From: Cocos nucifera
Lineage: Eukaryota > Streptophyta > Magnoliopsida > Arecales > Arecaceae
Direction: 5' to 3'
Length of the DNA stretch: 64,000 nt
Assembly: GCA_006176705.1 (NCBI GenBank)
Contig: QRFJ01000294.1
Span: 744,001-808,000, forward strand
The notes under the pieces were generated by a model. It was not told the origin of the DNA. It was given only the letters and a program-made list of their open reading frames with translations, and made no database searches. Below are positions 11,076 through 23,430 of the stretch, piece by piece; the stretch's first letter is position 1, and each line of letters begins with the position of its first letter. Position numbers and translations under genes: made by a program.

Positions 11076-13148
11076 AAGCACCAAAAGAACAAAAATCATA
11101 TGGGGTGGGCACTAAAAAAAAATTATGGGGTGGGCTTTCTGTTTTGCCACATTTCTCCTAAAATAAATCTTAAATAAGAAATCTAAAAATCAAAAACTCC
11201 TATTAATGAAGTCATTAGTCTCGTAACTAAAAATAAAAGAGCATGGTATTCCCTTTCTTCCTTATTTTTTATAATATATTTTTTATCAATACATACTAGA
11301 TAGCCAAATGATACCCACCAAGCAAATTAATTATCAAGCAAATCAATAGATGCATCCTAATAAATTAATACATAATTTTTGAAATATAAAGTTTACCAAT
11401 ATACAGTACATAATTTTTGGAATATGAGTTTATTAATACATAATACATGGCTAGATGATACATACTTAGTAAATTAGTCATCTTGCAATCTAATATACAT
11501 CTTTAAATAAATTGATATATAGTTTTTAGAATTTATATGCACCAGTATACATTATATGGTATGGCGATATATACTCATCGACTTCCTAATATATACTATA
11601 AGCTTCTTTAATACACATCTAGCAGTAATCCAATATACACTTCTAAGTAAATCAAAATATAATTTCAACAACATGGAGTTCACCAATACATAATACATGG
11701 CCAAATTATATGCACTTAATAAATTAGTCATCTAGCAACCCAATACACATCTTTAAAGTAAATTGATATATAATTTTTAAAATATCATGTTTATTAGTAT
11801 ACACTGTATAGTATGATGATATACACTCATCAACTTTCTATGACACAGGAAGTTGGAGATTACATAAAGAAATACAAGTAGAAATAAGGTAAACACTTCT
11901 TTCAAAGGACCCACTTAAGAAAAAAGAGTGATAGAGAAGAAGAAATCCATCTTCAAGAGATAATTTGGGTTTAAATTCAGGAGAAGCTACTATTCGTGTC
12001 AAAGGAGGGGTACATATAGGAGCATGCTTGCATATTTCATAAATGACATGTATCCAAAATAAGGATACTTGTCCAAAACTATGTTGCTTATCATACCTTC
12101 CCCTTTCTTATACACCCATGCTTATATACCTCTTAAATTACAAAACTACATTTTAAGAAAATTATCTCCCATGCTCACCTAAGCACCCAAGTTCTACTAT
12201 AAGTTTCTAGGCATCTCAAAGCAAAGTAGAGACAACCAACAACTAATACTACTAAGTAACATATCTTTTAAACTTCTTCTTAAATTTGCTCCATATGGCT
12301 AAGCTAACCCATACAAATTATATACCATTGAAAAGTGCATTGAGTCTAGTTTTCAAGGCCTCAAACAGAGAGCAATTTGGAGTTTTATAAACAAAGTTAT
12401 GACCAAACTATTAAAGATATGTTAGGCTAATTGATCTACTTGACTTGGTCTCATGTCACCTTGGGTCTTTATGATCGACTTAGGAGTATTTGGGTCAACT
12501 TGGACACTCTGATATCATTATATTATTTACTACAAGTCTTTGATATACATCTAGTAATGATCCAATATATATCTTTAGATAAGTTAATATATAATTTTTA
12601 GAATATATTTTTTATCTGGATATATGTATTGAATTATTATTGGATGTACATAAAAAAAGCTTACAGTATGTATCAAGAAGTTGATGAGTATATATCACCG
12701 GACTATGTACTATATACTGATGAACAAAATATTTTAAAAACTATATATCAAACTGCTTAGAATTACGCATTAGGATGGTAGATGACTAATTTACTAAATA
12801 TGTATCATCTGATTATATATTATATGTTGGCAACTCCATATTCTGAAAATTATGTATTAATTTATTTGAAGATATATGATAACTTATTTAATGATTAATA
12901 TATTTAGTGCATATCATATAGCCATGTAGCATATACCGGTAAAAGATATATGCTGAAAACGAGGAAGAAAAAGAATGCCATTTTTTTTTTTAATCATGAG
13001 ACTAATAACTCTTTTAATAAAAAAAGTCTTTGACTTTTAAATTTATTCTTCAAGATTGGTATTAAGAGAAATGCGGCAAATTGTGAAACCTATCTCATAA
13101 TTTTTTCTCTAATGCCCACCCCATATGATTTTTGTTTGCACCAAAAAA
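11076..13148. mobile_element. Fold-back element 1 with long terminal inverted repeats
   Basis: The left arm begins about 11076 with CACCAAAAGAACAAAAATCA; its reverse complement, diverged, ends about 13148. Homology runs inward at least 200 bp (ATGGGGTGGGCA..., GCCACATTTCTC..., CATTAGTCTC...). The arms continue with repeated 'ATATACACTCATCAACTT' blocks, direct at 11290-11850 and inverted at 12540-12960. Between them, 11,840-12,530 is different sequence, perhaps a later insertion. No transposase is seen, so this is a non-autonomous or hairpin-type element. Confidence 0.65.
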
Positions 13149-14046
13149 GGAAATATGGGATGAACTTCTTATGTTACCACATTTACCATATTGCCTTTCT
13201 TTAAAAATAGACTCAAAAGTCAAGAACACCCACCAATAAAATCATTAGTCCCATAATTAAAAAATTAAAAAAAATCATGCACAACATTTTCTTTTGTCCT
13301 TATATATTTTTTATCAATATGTACTATATAACTAGATAATACAAAGAAAATTAGTGATCTACTAAATTAATATATACCTCTAGATAAATCAATATATAGT
13401 GCAAATTAGTTTTCAAAATACTTAGCAAATTAATTATCTAGCAACCTAATATACATGTTCAAATAAATTAATATATAGTTTCCAAGAATATTATGTTTAG
13501 CAATGTATACTATATGATGAAATAATACACTTTCGTCAACTTCTTAATACATACAATAAGTTTCTTTCATATATACTTAGTAGTAATATAATGCACGTTT
13601 CCAAGTAAATCAATACATAATCTACAAAATATGCTTTTTACTAGTACATACTATTTGGTTGGATGATACACATTAAGTAAATTGGTCATCTAGTAAGCCA
13701 ATATATGCTTTTAGATGAATTAATACATAGTTTTCAGAATATAATGTTCGTTAGTACCAATACACAATGAATAGTTTGTCTAATAGAAAAAAATACATAT
13801 CATTCCTCATATTCTATAAACTTTTAGGTGTAAGGATCCTTAAAAAGAAGAGAGGGATTTGGAGGATGAGAAAGAGATTTAGAAAAAAGATCTCACAATT
13901 GAGATAAAAAAAAAAAAAGGCTTGACAAGAAAGAGGATGGAGGGAGAGGCTGTCATTATTAATCTGACTCCATTAGTCAAAAGAGTTCCTAACTTTTGTT
14001 CTATATTGCCTACCCAGCCCATATGAATTTTGTTCCAAAAGGAAAT
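13137..14046. mobile_element. Fold-back element 2, adjoining and related to element 1
   Basis: The left arm begins at TGCACCAAAAAAGG (13137) and shares the 'ATATGGGATGA/CCACATTT' words. The right arm ends near 14046 with CCCATATGAATTTTGTTCC, the inverted form. The interior again has the 'AATATACACTT...TTAATACATA' subrepeats. It overlaps the right terminus of element 1 by about ten bases, so the two may share an end or have arisen by duplication. Confidence 0.5.
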
Positions 14047-15402
14047 GCCTTTTCTCTCCTCCAGCACTTTGAGAGGTGGGCTAATTATGAAGCGTCGTAA
14101 ACTAATGGACGGTTGGTCGAATATTCCACCATTTTTCAAAAGAGTGATGGTTCTCTTGCTGGATCAGATGCCCTCCAATTTCAGGTGGTAACATTTTCGA
14201 ACGGTCCCTGGTGTAAGATTTCCAATGAAAGTAGCAAGTTTAGGCATGTCTCCTAGGAATCTGGAGTTTGTTCGTGTCATAACCAAGTGAAGGTCATGAT
14301 AAGCTTGAGCTACTTGCACATTATTTGTATAAAAAATTTGGAGGCATCTGAATTTTTTGTTAGCTGATTTTAATTTTATAATAGATAATAATCATAAATA
14401 AATATAATTTAAGCTTAGTACTGAATATATTGTAGAAAAACATAAAATAAAAAGAGAAATCGAACAAAAATAAAGATCAATGCGGATTTATGTGAAAAAA
14501 CCTCTAAATTAGAAAAAAAAAAAATCATGGGCGGAGATGGATAGAGGTTTTTACTATCTTCAATTTAAAGATTACATGGTACAAAATGAAAAACTCTATA
14601 AAAGCACTCACTTCTCCTCCAAAAATAACATATCTCATCAAAATAGATATATAAAAATATAAACAAAAGTGGATCGGTGCTAATCTAAATGTAAGATATC
14701 TCTAAAGAATATGTATACAAGTTAAAAAATTATTGATTGTTGATTCGAAGATCGAGCCAAGCACATTCTCTATGGGAGTCTAAAACCCAAACAATCTACC
14801 TGCTCGGTTTAGATCTTTGAATTGGGTAACACAATTCATTCTAGAAAATAAATTTCATTTTTAGGCAATAAAAAAGCTATAAAGAAATGAATTGGGATTT
14901 AGTATCGTGGATGTGTCCCTCTCTCGGTAAACGGAGGTTTTAGGTTTGATTCTGATACATTCCCAAAAATTAAAATATGGATAGTTATAAAGCGAGTGTA
15001 TATTTCTTTTTTCCTAAAAAGATATAATTAATTACCGCTATGTTGGATTTAGATGTGAAGGAGGTATAAGTCTCCGAATAAGTATTATGTCTGCCAAACA
15101 ATATTTGGAAAAAAGACATGAGGAAATAATAATTTTGGAGGTATTAATTGGATATAACCATGTAATGGTTGTGCCGTTTATATTTGTTAGTGACAGAACT
15201 ATTTAAAGAAAAAGTTGTCATAAACTATTTTTAGATGTAAAGATATCTTTTATAATTTTTTATTTTAATAGGCAAAAAAAATTATTATTAAAAATTTTAA
15301 AAAATATATTTTTTTCTATTAAAAAATTGAGCTAAACAAAAATTAACATAATATATTCTATTCTTATTTTGAATTTTTTTAAATATTACTATTTAAAAAT
15401 TA
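14047..15402. other. AT-rich spacer, nothing recognised
   Basis: No coding potential. Short purine or A runs are present and no repeat was resolved. The stretch 14,160-14,290 is of more normal composition but unrecognised. Confidence 0.4.
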
Positions 15403-17712
15403 ATTCAAAAAATATCATCTTTTTAAATTTATTTTCGAAACTATGTGGCAGTGACGTAGCAAAATTACATATTGAACATATAATTTTGGATTTGAAATCA
15501 CATGTTCAACATGCAATTTAAAACTAAAATGGCATCCAAAAATAGAATAAAATAAAAAATAAAATCATATCTGCAAGATGAAATCGATTTCAAGTAAAAT
15601 CACATATTCAACATGTAATTTTTTTCTTTTTCTTTTTCTTCTCCCATGCATCACGTGGCCTTTTTTTTCCGATCCACTCTATCAAGGACTACGGATGGAG
15701 GGGCATGGGCGGTCACCGATGTTTGCACAAAGCAGTAGGGGCTCGGGTTTGCGAGGGCCAGAGGAGGGAAGGAAAGGGGATGGCAGCGATGTGGGGTGTG
15801 GGAGGCACCCGAGGCCAAAGAGGGGAGGGGGGTACGATAGTGGTGCTGGATCGTGAAGGGTCTAGTGGATGGTCATGTGGGGTGTGCCTAGACCGGAGAG
15901 GGGGAGGGATGGGGGTTGGTGGCGTAGGAGCCGGTGGACTTGGGTTTGCCAGGGTCGGGGGAGGGGAGAGGGTTTGGTTGTTGCATGGAGTTGGGTGCGA
16001 TGGGGATGGTGAGTGTAACACGGATGACGGTGAGATGGGGCGGGGCATAGCCTGGACCTCATGAGGTGCTCGCGAATCATCGAGGCTACAGGGGCGGGGG
16101 CAAGGGGGTCACGGGAGGAAGGAAAGGAAAGGGGGAAAAACGAAAAAAAAATTAGAGGAAGAAATTTTTTTTTAAAATTATTAATAATAATTTAAATAAT
16201 AAATTATTATTATATTATAAATAAAATATTATTATTTTTTATTAATAGTAAAATATTATTGTTTGATTAACAATAAAATATTATTTTATTATTTGGGGAA
16301 GGGAAGGAAAAAGGAAAAAGAAAAAAAAATATTTAGCAAGTGGAAGGAAAAAAGAAAAAGAAAAAAATATTAATAATTTAAAAATATTATTTATATAATA
16401 ACATATTATTTTTAAAAAATATTTTTTTAAAAATTAATAATAAAATAATATTTTAATAAATATTATTTTGAGATAATGTTATTATACAAATAATATTTTA
16501 TTATTTTCTTATTATACAAATAATGTTATTATGCAAATAATATATTTTTATTATTAATAATAATTTAAATAATATTTTATTTTTTTAAAATACTATTTAT
16601 ATAATAAAAAATATTTTTTAAAAAATTAATAATAAAATAATATTTTAATAAATATTATTTTCAAATAATGTTATTATACAAATAATGTTTTATTATTTCT
16701 TATTATACAAATAATGTTATTATGCAATAATATTTTTTTATTATTAATAATAATTTAAATAATAAAATATTATTATTTTTATTAATATTATTTAGTAAAA
16801 TAATAAAATATTTAAAATATATTATTTTCTTTTTTAAAATAATATTTTATTATTAATTTTTTGAAAAATAATTTTTTTAAAAAATAATATGTTATTATAT
16901 AAATAGTATTTTTAAATTATTAATAAAAATGATATTTTATTACTAATCAAACAATAATATCTTACTATTAATAAAAAATAATAATATTTTATTATTTAAA
17001 TTATTATTATTAATAAAAATAATATTTTTTTCTTTTTTATATTTTTATATTTTTCTCTCTTTCCTTCCCTTCCTCCTGCAACCTCTGCCCCTGCGGCCTT
17101 GATGATCCACGATTACCTCGTGAGGCCCTCACCTCGCCCTGTCCCCCATCATCTGCACCATACCAGTCGTCCCCATCGCATCTGGCTCTACAACCTCCAA
17201 ACCCCCTCCCCTCCTTCTGACCCGGCAAATCCGAGTTCGCTGGCTTTAGCTCTACCAACCCTCCCCTCCCTGGCTTCGGGCGCCTTCCGCGCCTTCGACA
17301 CCTCACGCAACCGCCCAATGCACCCTCCATGGCTCAATGCCGCCGTTATCCCCTCTCCTTTGCTCCCCTGACTCCATCGAACTTGGGCCCTCACTATTTT
17401 GTGCAAACACCGATGATCGCCCACGCTCCTTTGTTCGCACTCTTCGATAGTGTGGATCGAAAAAAAAGGCTGTGCAATGCATGGGAGAAAAAAAAAAGAA
17501 AAATTACATGTCGAAGATGTGATTTCACCAAAAATCACTTCTTTCATATGCAATTTTATTTTATATTTTATTTTATTTTTGAAATGCTATCTTAATTTTA
17601 AATTGCATGTTGAACATGTGATTTCAAGTCCAAAATCATATATTTATACTGCTATGTCACCATCATCTCATCAAAAATAAATTTAAAAAAATAATATTTT
17701 TTAAATAATAAT
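15403..17712. mobile_element. Large fold-back element with GC-rich arms and AT-only core
   Basis: The left arm (15403-about 16140) and right arm (about 17045-17712) are inverted copies. Shared landmarks include CACATGTTCAACATGCAATTT, the 'GTTTGCACAAA' box at 15722 and its complement at 17400, and the 'GGTTTGCCAGGGTC...TGCGATGGGG' block. The GC-rich portions are diverged. The core (16150-17040) is almost pure A/T with 'AATAATATTTTATTA' words on both strands, itself self-complementary. Open frames in the arms are composition artefacts. No transposase is seen. Confidence 0.65.
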
Positions 17713-17989
17713 ATTTTTTTTAAAAAATAATCCACTTATTTTGGCGAACCAGATCCTCCTAGCATGTCTATCCATCTTTTCCCGTTTTTCCAAGTGATTT
17801 TCTCCGGTCTGATAACTACGATGCGCCGGAAAAGGTGAAGAGGAAGGATAAGGAAAAATTGAATAGGTAGGTCGGCAATTGGTTGAAGGTGGTAGTACGA
17901 TGATCCATACTACCATGGTTGTAGCAGAACTAGGACGGACGGTGACGCAATCTGTGCACGAAGTTGACGCTCTCGTCCGTGGTTATTTG

Positions 17990-18210
17990 CAATTGGGTTA
18001 CGTTTCGAGCTTGGAGTGGTCCACGTCAGCAGAAAACGGTTTATTTCCGAAATATACTGTCCCACGTGGATCCAGCCGGGGCTTATAAAGTAGTTTCCAA
18101 TTATTGACCGAAAAGTGGCTGGTATCCATTGGAGTTGAAAGGCGGCGATGGAAGAAGTAGGACAGTGGTACAAAAAGGTACACCGTCGGTGGTGCATCCC
18201 CAAAAGCTAA
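17990..18210 (+). promoter_or_regulatory. Promoter-like island with G-boxes, TATA box and short ORF
   Basis: Seen directly: CACGTC near 18020, a palindromic CCACGTGG G-box/ABRE core at 18062-18069, TATAAA at 18084-18089, a TTGACC W-box-like motif near 18103, then ATG at 18148 opening a 20-codon frame (MEEVGQWYKKVHRRWCIPKS) to a TAA at 18208. GTACAC after AAAAAG could be a donor within it. A further CACGTGG follows at 18215. A gene start truncated by the AT-rich block from 18230 is possible; no protein is recognised. Confidence 0.3.
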
Positions 18211-18229
18211 AGCTTCACGTGGGTGTGTC

Positions 18230-18540
18230 TGATTATATTTTTTAATTTTTAATTTTTTATTTTTTTTAAAATATATTTTATTTTTTTTGATTTTTATTAT
18301 GAAATAAAAATAAAAAAATAAAAAATATGTTTGATAACTATATTATAAAGCAAAATATAATTATATACAAAATAAAAAATAAAAAATAAAAAAATTATAT
18401 TACATATAAAATAATTATTTTGATTTTTTTAATTTTTAATTTTTTTAATATTACTAAATATTATTTTTTAATTTTTATTTTTAAAAATAAAAAAATAAAA
18501 AAATATATTTTTTTAATGACTAACTAAATGCATCTTAACA
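18230..18540. repeat. AT-only self-complementary block
   Basis: Almost entirely A and T, with alternating poly-T and poly-A words so that the two halves can pair. It could be a decayed MITE ending near AATGCATCTTAA, but no clear termini or target duplication were found. Confidence 0.35.
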
Positions 18541-20024
18541 ATATGCCCCCATCGTATTGTAGTATAAGTACCCAATAGAGTAGAAAGGGATCTATCCGGG
18601 TTTGGGTGCAATGGATGACGTGTCCTCTCCCTCTCTCACTCTCTCTCTCTCTTTGAATTTTTTTAAATATTATTTTTTTAATATAATATTTTTGAAATAG
18701 ATCGATCTTAAACTTATTTATGAGAGTAGTATATGCATCAAAATCATGGGTTCAATTTATGATTTCAATATCCACACACCCATACATCATATTGCCACAT
18801 GACGGGGTAGGAGGGACACATGGCAGGCTTATGAGGCCATGCACTAAACTCACGGTTTAGGGTTGCATTATCAACTTGAAATCGCATTTTTGAATTACGG
18901 TATCAAGCCTGACATCGCGCCCTCAAAATTCGATTTTGTCCATCCGGGCTTTACCCCATCCTGATCTATCATGGTCCCCTGTGCTTCTTTTTCTCTGACA
19001 ACCTAGCTTCGCCTCCATCTGGCACCCACTTTAACTCTCCGTTCTTCCACCCCACCCCATTCAGATCCCTTTTTAGACCATCGCTCCTTTTTTTTTTCCA
19101 ACCAATATCACCCCACCTGACCCCCTTTTTGTCTCGTGATCAATGGTATTCTACCTTGCCTCGGTCGACTCACGCCCCACAAACCCCACCATGATCCAAT
19201 CACCCTTCTCCAGCCCCTTTGTTGCCACTTTTTCGACCACAAGAATGGCCCAAACTCAGCTCCACCTGATCAGATCTCGCCCCGTCTGGCTCGCTCTCCA
19301 TCCCCCATTCGGCTCTTTCTCCGTCCCTTATCTGGCGCGCTCTCTCTTGATCACGATAAGATTTTTTAAATTTTTTATTTATAATTTTTTAAAAAATTAA
19401 ATATTGAAGCATGGCTAATCTCCTATTTATTTTTTAAAGTATAATTAATATTATAAAAAATTAAAATTTATGATAATTTTATGTTTTTTTTTGGATAACT
19501 GCATATTTTAGCTAGTTTGCTCAATGCCATTATTATAAATAGTTTAGTATATCTTTTTATCACATTACCATTATAATTGTTCTTGGGTCCTAAATTAAGA
19601 CTAGGCAAGGGGATTTTAGCTAGTTTGTCAATTACCATTTTAATAAACCAAATGCATATTTTAGTAAGTATTTTATCATAACACCGATATTTGTTTTTAC
19701 TTTATAACACATGATCATATTACCAATATAATTGTTAGTAGATTATTAAATATTATATATTAAATATTAGCGTATGAATATCTAACCTATTTGGGCAAAG
19801 CATGATGCATCATTCAATTATCTTACATAATTTTTTTTGCCAAAATAAAAACATACTAGCTCACAATAAACCAAATTACATTACTTTAAAGAAAAAAAAA
19901 AGATAATGCATCATGCCATAAAGCTTCAAATACTACAATAAAAAACTGGAGTCTAATCATCCGCTGCGGGATCCTATAAAGATGGAGAAAATTATCGATA
20001 AAAATACTGTACAAACTGATCAAA
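18541..20024. other. Spacer with CT microsatellite and C-rich tract, no gene seen
   Basis: A (CT)n tract lies at about 18622-18652. A C/T-rich block at 18,940-19,340 gives open frames by composition only. The rest is AT-rich. Confidence 0.45.
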
Positions 20025-21049
20025 TTATATAAATCTTTTATCCAGCCGCATATCCATACGTGCAAATTTCTCTCTAACAGTAATCTCAGTGCATCTTCCG
20101 AGCAGACACACATGCAAATCAGAAGGTTGCTGATCAAATTGCTGTTTGGGCTGCTCTTTTTCTTCACTATCATTTTCTTCTTTAGATACATCACACGTAC
20201 GCTTCCACACCCCATCAGTAAAATACCCCATATGCCTCAAAGATGTCTGATTATATGTGTCAGTGGATCTGAGCTTGATAACTTTATCATCATCAATGAT
20301 AGGGATATCAAAGACCTCAAATATAGCGGTCATGACCACTCCATAGGGCAAACAGGTTTTTGGATTTTGACAAGATTCATTCATATAATTTATCATTATA
20401 TATAGCAAATTAACCTTATCACCTGAAAGTATCATTTTTAAGAGATAAATATTTATGTGTGATACATTATCTCTACTAGATAGAAAATTAAATATAAAAA
20501 TATGATGAATTAATCTATTTTCTAATGGTAATCGATGTGCACTAAGTTTAAAAGTTCAAACTAAACCATCATTTTTAAAAATAGTTCTAATATGGCTTTC
20601 ATAATCTAAATCTTTATGGCTATAACAAGTATTACTGAAATATTTATTACCGTCTGATGGAATGTTCAAAATCTGATCAAGAGTACTATAATCAAACTCG
20701 ATATTTTTTTCTTTCATAAATGATAAAATAGAACGAGCAGAACTATTAAAACTAAAATTACTATAAAAATATCTAACTAGAGTAGGATGTGTTGGCTTAT
20801 TCAGTGTAATCATAGAAAGAAAATCCATCCCTTCAAACAAAAATCTAATTCAAAAATCACTAAAACTATTTAAATCGACAACCCTTCTCTCTATAACATT
20901 TTTTTTGAAAAAAAATTGATATAAAATTTTCACTATATTTAATATTTAAAAATAACTCCTCTTCATATCTAGACGATCGTTTTTCTTTTTCTAGAGTCCT
21001 TTTTTCTTTCAACATATCTTAACATACCTCCACCTTTTTTTGAAGCCAT
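20025..21049 (-). pseudogene. Decayed 'putative plant transposon protein' (PF20167-like) ORF
   Basis: On the minus strand a likely start, MASKKGGG, lies at 21049. Two frameshifted pieces (RSSRYEEELFLNIKYSENF, then VIERRVVDLNSFSDF) lead into a long frame broken by single TGA codons. Conserved-looking phrases are EGMDFLSMITLN, EFDYSTLDQILNIPSDG, FKLSAHRLPLENRLIHHIF, then NPKTCLPYGVVMT. This order resembles the N-terminal transposon-protein domain found in many plant Gypsy-associated ORFs. A charged Glu/Lys/Gln-rich tail follows. The assignment is from memory of the family. No LTRs were found around it. Confidence 0.55.
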
Positions 21050-21150
21050 GGAATTTTAAAGCATTTTGGGTTGTAGAGGAAATTGTTAAGAGGAGAAGAT
21101 TTGAATCGGGGTGCAAGGGTTGCTTGGTATTTATAAGTGTTTTGGGCTCA

Positions 21151-21390
21151 TGATTTTATGAAATCACATGTTGGGCATGCAATTTTGTTGGAAATAATAA
21201 AATCGCGGGTTGGACTTACATTCTAAATGAAATCGCGAGTCCAACACTTTTTTTCATTGAAATCGTAGGTCTGACTCGCATTTTCAATGAAATCGCATGC
21301 CAAACTTGCATTTTCGATGAACCTAGTGGCTCACCCAAATCATGGGTTGTGACCGCATTTTAACCTAAATCGTAGATTGGGCTCGCATTT
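21151..21390. repeat. Degenerate ~30-bp minisatellite ('AAATCGCGNGTCNNACTCGCATTTT')
   Basis: Seven or so imperfect units each contain a 'GAAATCG' word followed 10-15 bases later by a 'CGCATTTT'-like word. The same vocabulary appears at 15,490-15,620, 17,500-17,640 and 18,870-18,920, suggesting a dispersed family. It immediately precedes, on the minus strand, the transposon-protein ORF. Confidence 0.5.
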
Positions 21391-22377
21391 TCAGAACATG
21401 TAGGCAGGATGAGTTGGTGATGAAGTCGTGGGCAGAGGATGTGATTACTATTGAGTTGGCCATGATTTCAACTCGTGATTTCGACATGTGCATTACTTCA
21501 GTAAATAAGTTTCAAATGGAGGTAATTTGGGAATATAATATTTAAAAAATAATATTAAATAAAAAACCCTCTTTCTTTCTAATGTAGATTTGTTTGAATA
21601 GTTATTCTAGTTTTGGAAATGGACCTCCAACGAAGGGTTCGGATTGCCTTTCATACGATCTTTCTTCACAATATTAATTTTTGAACTTTGTTTACATAAT
21701 TTTTAAAGTACAATAAATTTCTTTCTTTCATTCGTATTATAGATCATAAAATTAATATTATATTTTAAAATTATATAAAGTATGATCTAATAATTGATAT
21801 CATGAAAAAAAATTAATTATTTTTTCATATAAAGATCGATTGTCTAATTTTTTTCCAACTTGACAAATGGTCGTCGCCATATGGGTGTCAAGAGGACTAC
21901 CATTTAACACCATGAACCTGCCAAGGAGAAAAAGAGGGGGAAGAGAATCATCCCAACTAACACAAAGATCACTAAGGTAATTACATGAGTCATGATCATA
22001 GCTGTCATGGCTTCGTGGGACTGCTCGAGACTCTCCATCTCCTTTAGAATTGGTTGGGCTACTAGCATCAAAAGAGATTCCAGAATGTGAGAGATTCGAT
22101 GTTGCCATCATTGTTACAATCATCATGTAATGATTCCATACTAACCAAGGCGAACCCCAGCTACCTGTGCCTCTCCTCTTCTTAGTAGAGGTCATGAACT
22201 AATCTCAATTTTTCAGTGGTTCCAGTTGAATTGACTAATTTTGCTATCCATTAATTGTACACAAAAATGGTGCAGTGCTCTAGATTAGAGGTTGGACAAG
22301 CTTTTCACTTACAATAATCTAGTGGGTTGACTCACTACCCAAAGAAACAAAAGATGATTGCGCTCATAATTATTCAA
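21391..22377. other. Spacer up to the CACTA terminus
   Basis: A minus-strand open frame at 21800-22195 has no recognisable domain and was not called. The sequence next to the CACTA end reads TTATTCAA; the CAA at 22375-22377 is the left target duplication. Confidence 0.4.
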
Positions 22378-22379
22378 TA

Positions 22380-22870
22380 CTACAAGAAAATAGAGTATTA
22401 GCAATGGTATTTTCATTGTTGCTAATAATATATATTAGTAACAGAATTAGAAATGGCAAAATTATCATCTATAATATTAATTTTTATCGATAGCTTTGAT
22501 GGCAATATCTTAGCCATCGCTAATAGTATTATTAGAGATGGTATTAAAGATGACAAAATCACCACCGCTAATATGTCAAGTATTAGCGACAGCAGATAAG
22601 CTATCTTTAATATTTATATTTATTGACAGCTAATTACAACTAAAATTTATCTCATCACTAAAAGCCATTAATTATTAGCGACGATTAAATTAGTTATTAG
22701 CGATGACTTTAGTGATGGAGTTTCAGCCATCACTAATAATTAATAATTTTTTTAATTTGATGATAATTTATTAGTAGTCGCTAATACTATTAGCGATGGC
22801 AGTGCCGTCGCTAATAGCATTAGTGACTGCTATAGTGACTGTGATTATGCCATCACTAATACTTATTCCT
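22380..22870. repeat. CACTA left subterminal repeats
   Basis: Short direct and inverted words such as ATTAGCGATGGC and GCCATCACTAAT recur many times. Such arrays are where CACTA transposases bind in well-studied elements (Spm/TnpA type); here the role is inferred. Confidence 0.65.
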
Positions 22871-23430
22871 ATTTTCTCTCCAAGCCTCCGACCATCAGAT
22901 CCCACTTTCCCAAGCTCTAGGCTGCCTCTTGTCTAAATATCTTTGGCCCAGCCCAAACTTGGCTCGAGAGTGGGCTCAATACTGCAAGCTCACATCCAAT
23001 CCAAAACCAGCAGTGCTCTCTATTCATAAACAAACTATGATGACTGCTTGATGCATCTACAGAGTTTAGCAAAAGATCAAGATGATGCATTTTTGTTTTT
23101 ATAATTGCAAGGCAAGTTTGGATGGTCTGTTATATCGCAGATAACCACTTATAGCCACCTAATGGTTAAAGGTATAGATGAACTTGCAATGCCTTATTTT
23201 CAATGGCAGATCTAAGCCTTCTTCTTTTCCTTTTTTTTTGTTTACTTTATTGATCTTCAATTTAAGTATTATTTTTAACCAGTGACAATATTTTTAGACC
23301 AAGCTCGGATATGAATAGAGCCCAATCCAACCCAGTCTATTTCTAATCCTAACTATGATGAAGATTTTGGATGGCTGATTTTCAATTAATGATCCTTATT
23401 AGAATAGATATTACATTTTTTGAGTTTTTT
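22871..23430. other. Non-repetitive stretch of the CACTA, with a unit repeated at 37.3 kb
   Basis: No gene is recognised. The part 23070-23225 (GCAAGGCAAGTTTGGATGGT...TGGTTAAAGGTATAGA) recurs in the same orientation at 37,345-37,470. Confidence 0.5.

Noticed and set aside
15578..16080. Long frames on both strands in GC-rich DNA
   Set aside because: Gly/Arg- or Pro/Ser/His-rich products from skewed composition, located in a fold-back arm, with the mirror frames in the other arm at 17.0-17.6 kb.
21800..22195. 131-codon minus-strand frame
   Set aside because: No recognisable domain, no splice or promoter context; left uncalled although it could be a small unknown gene.
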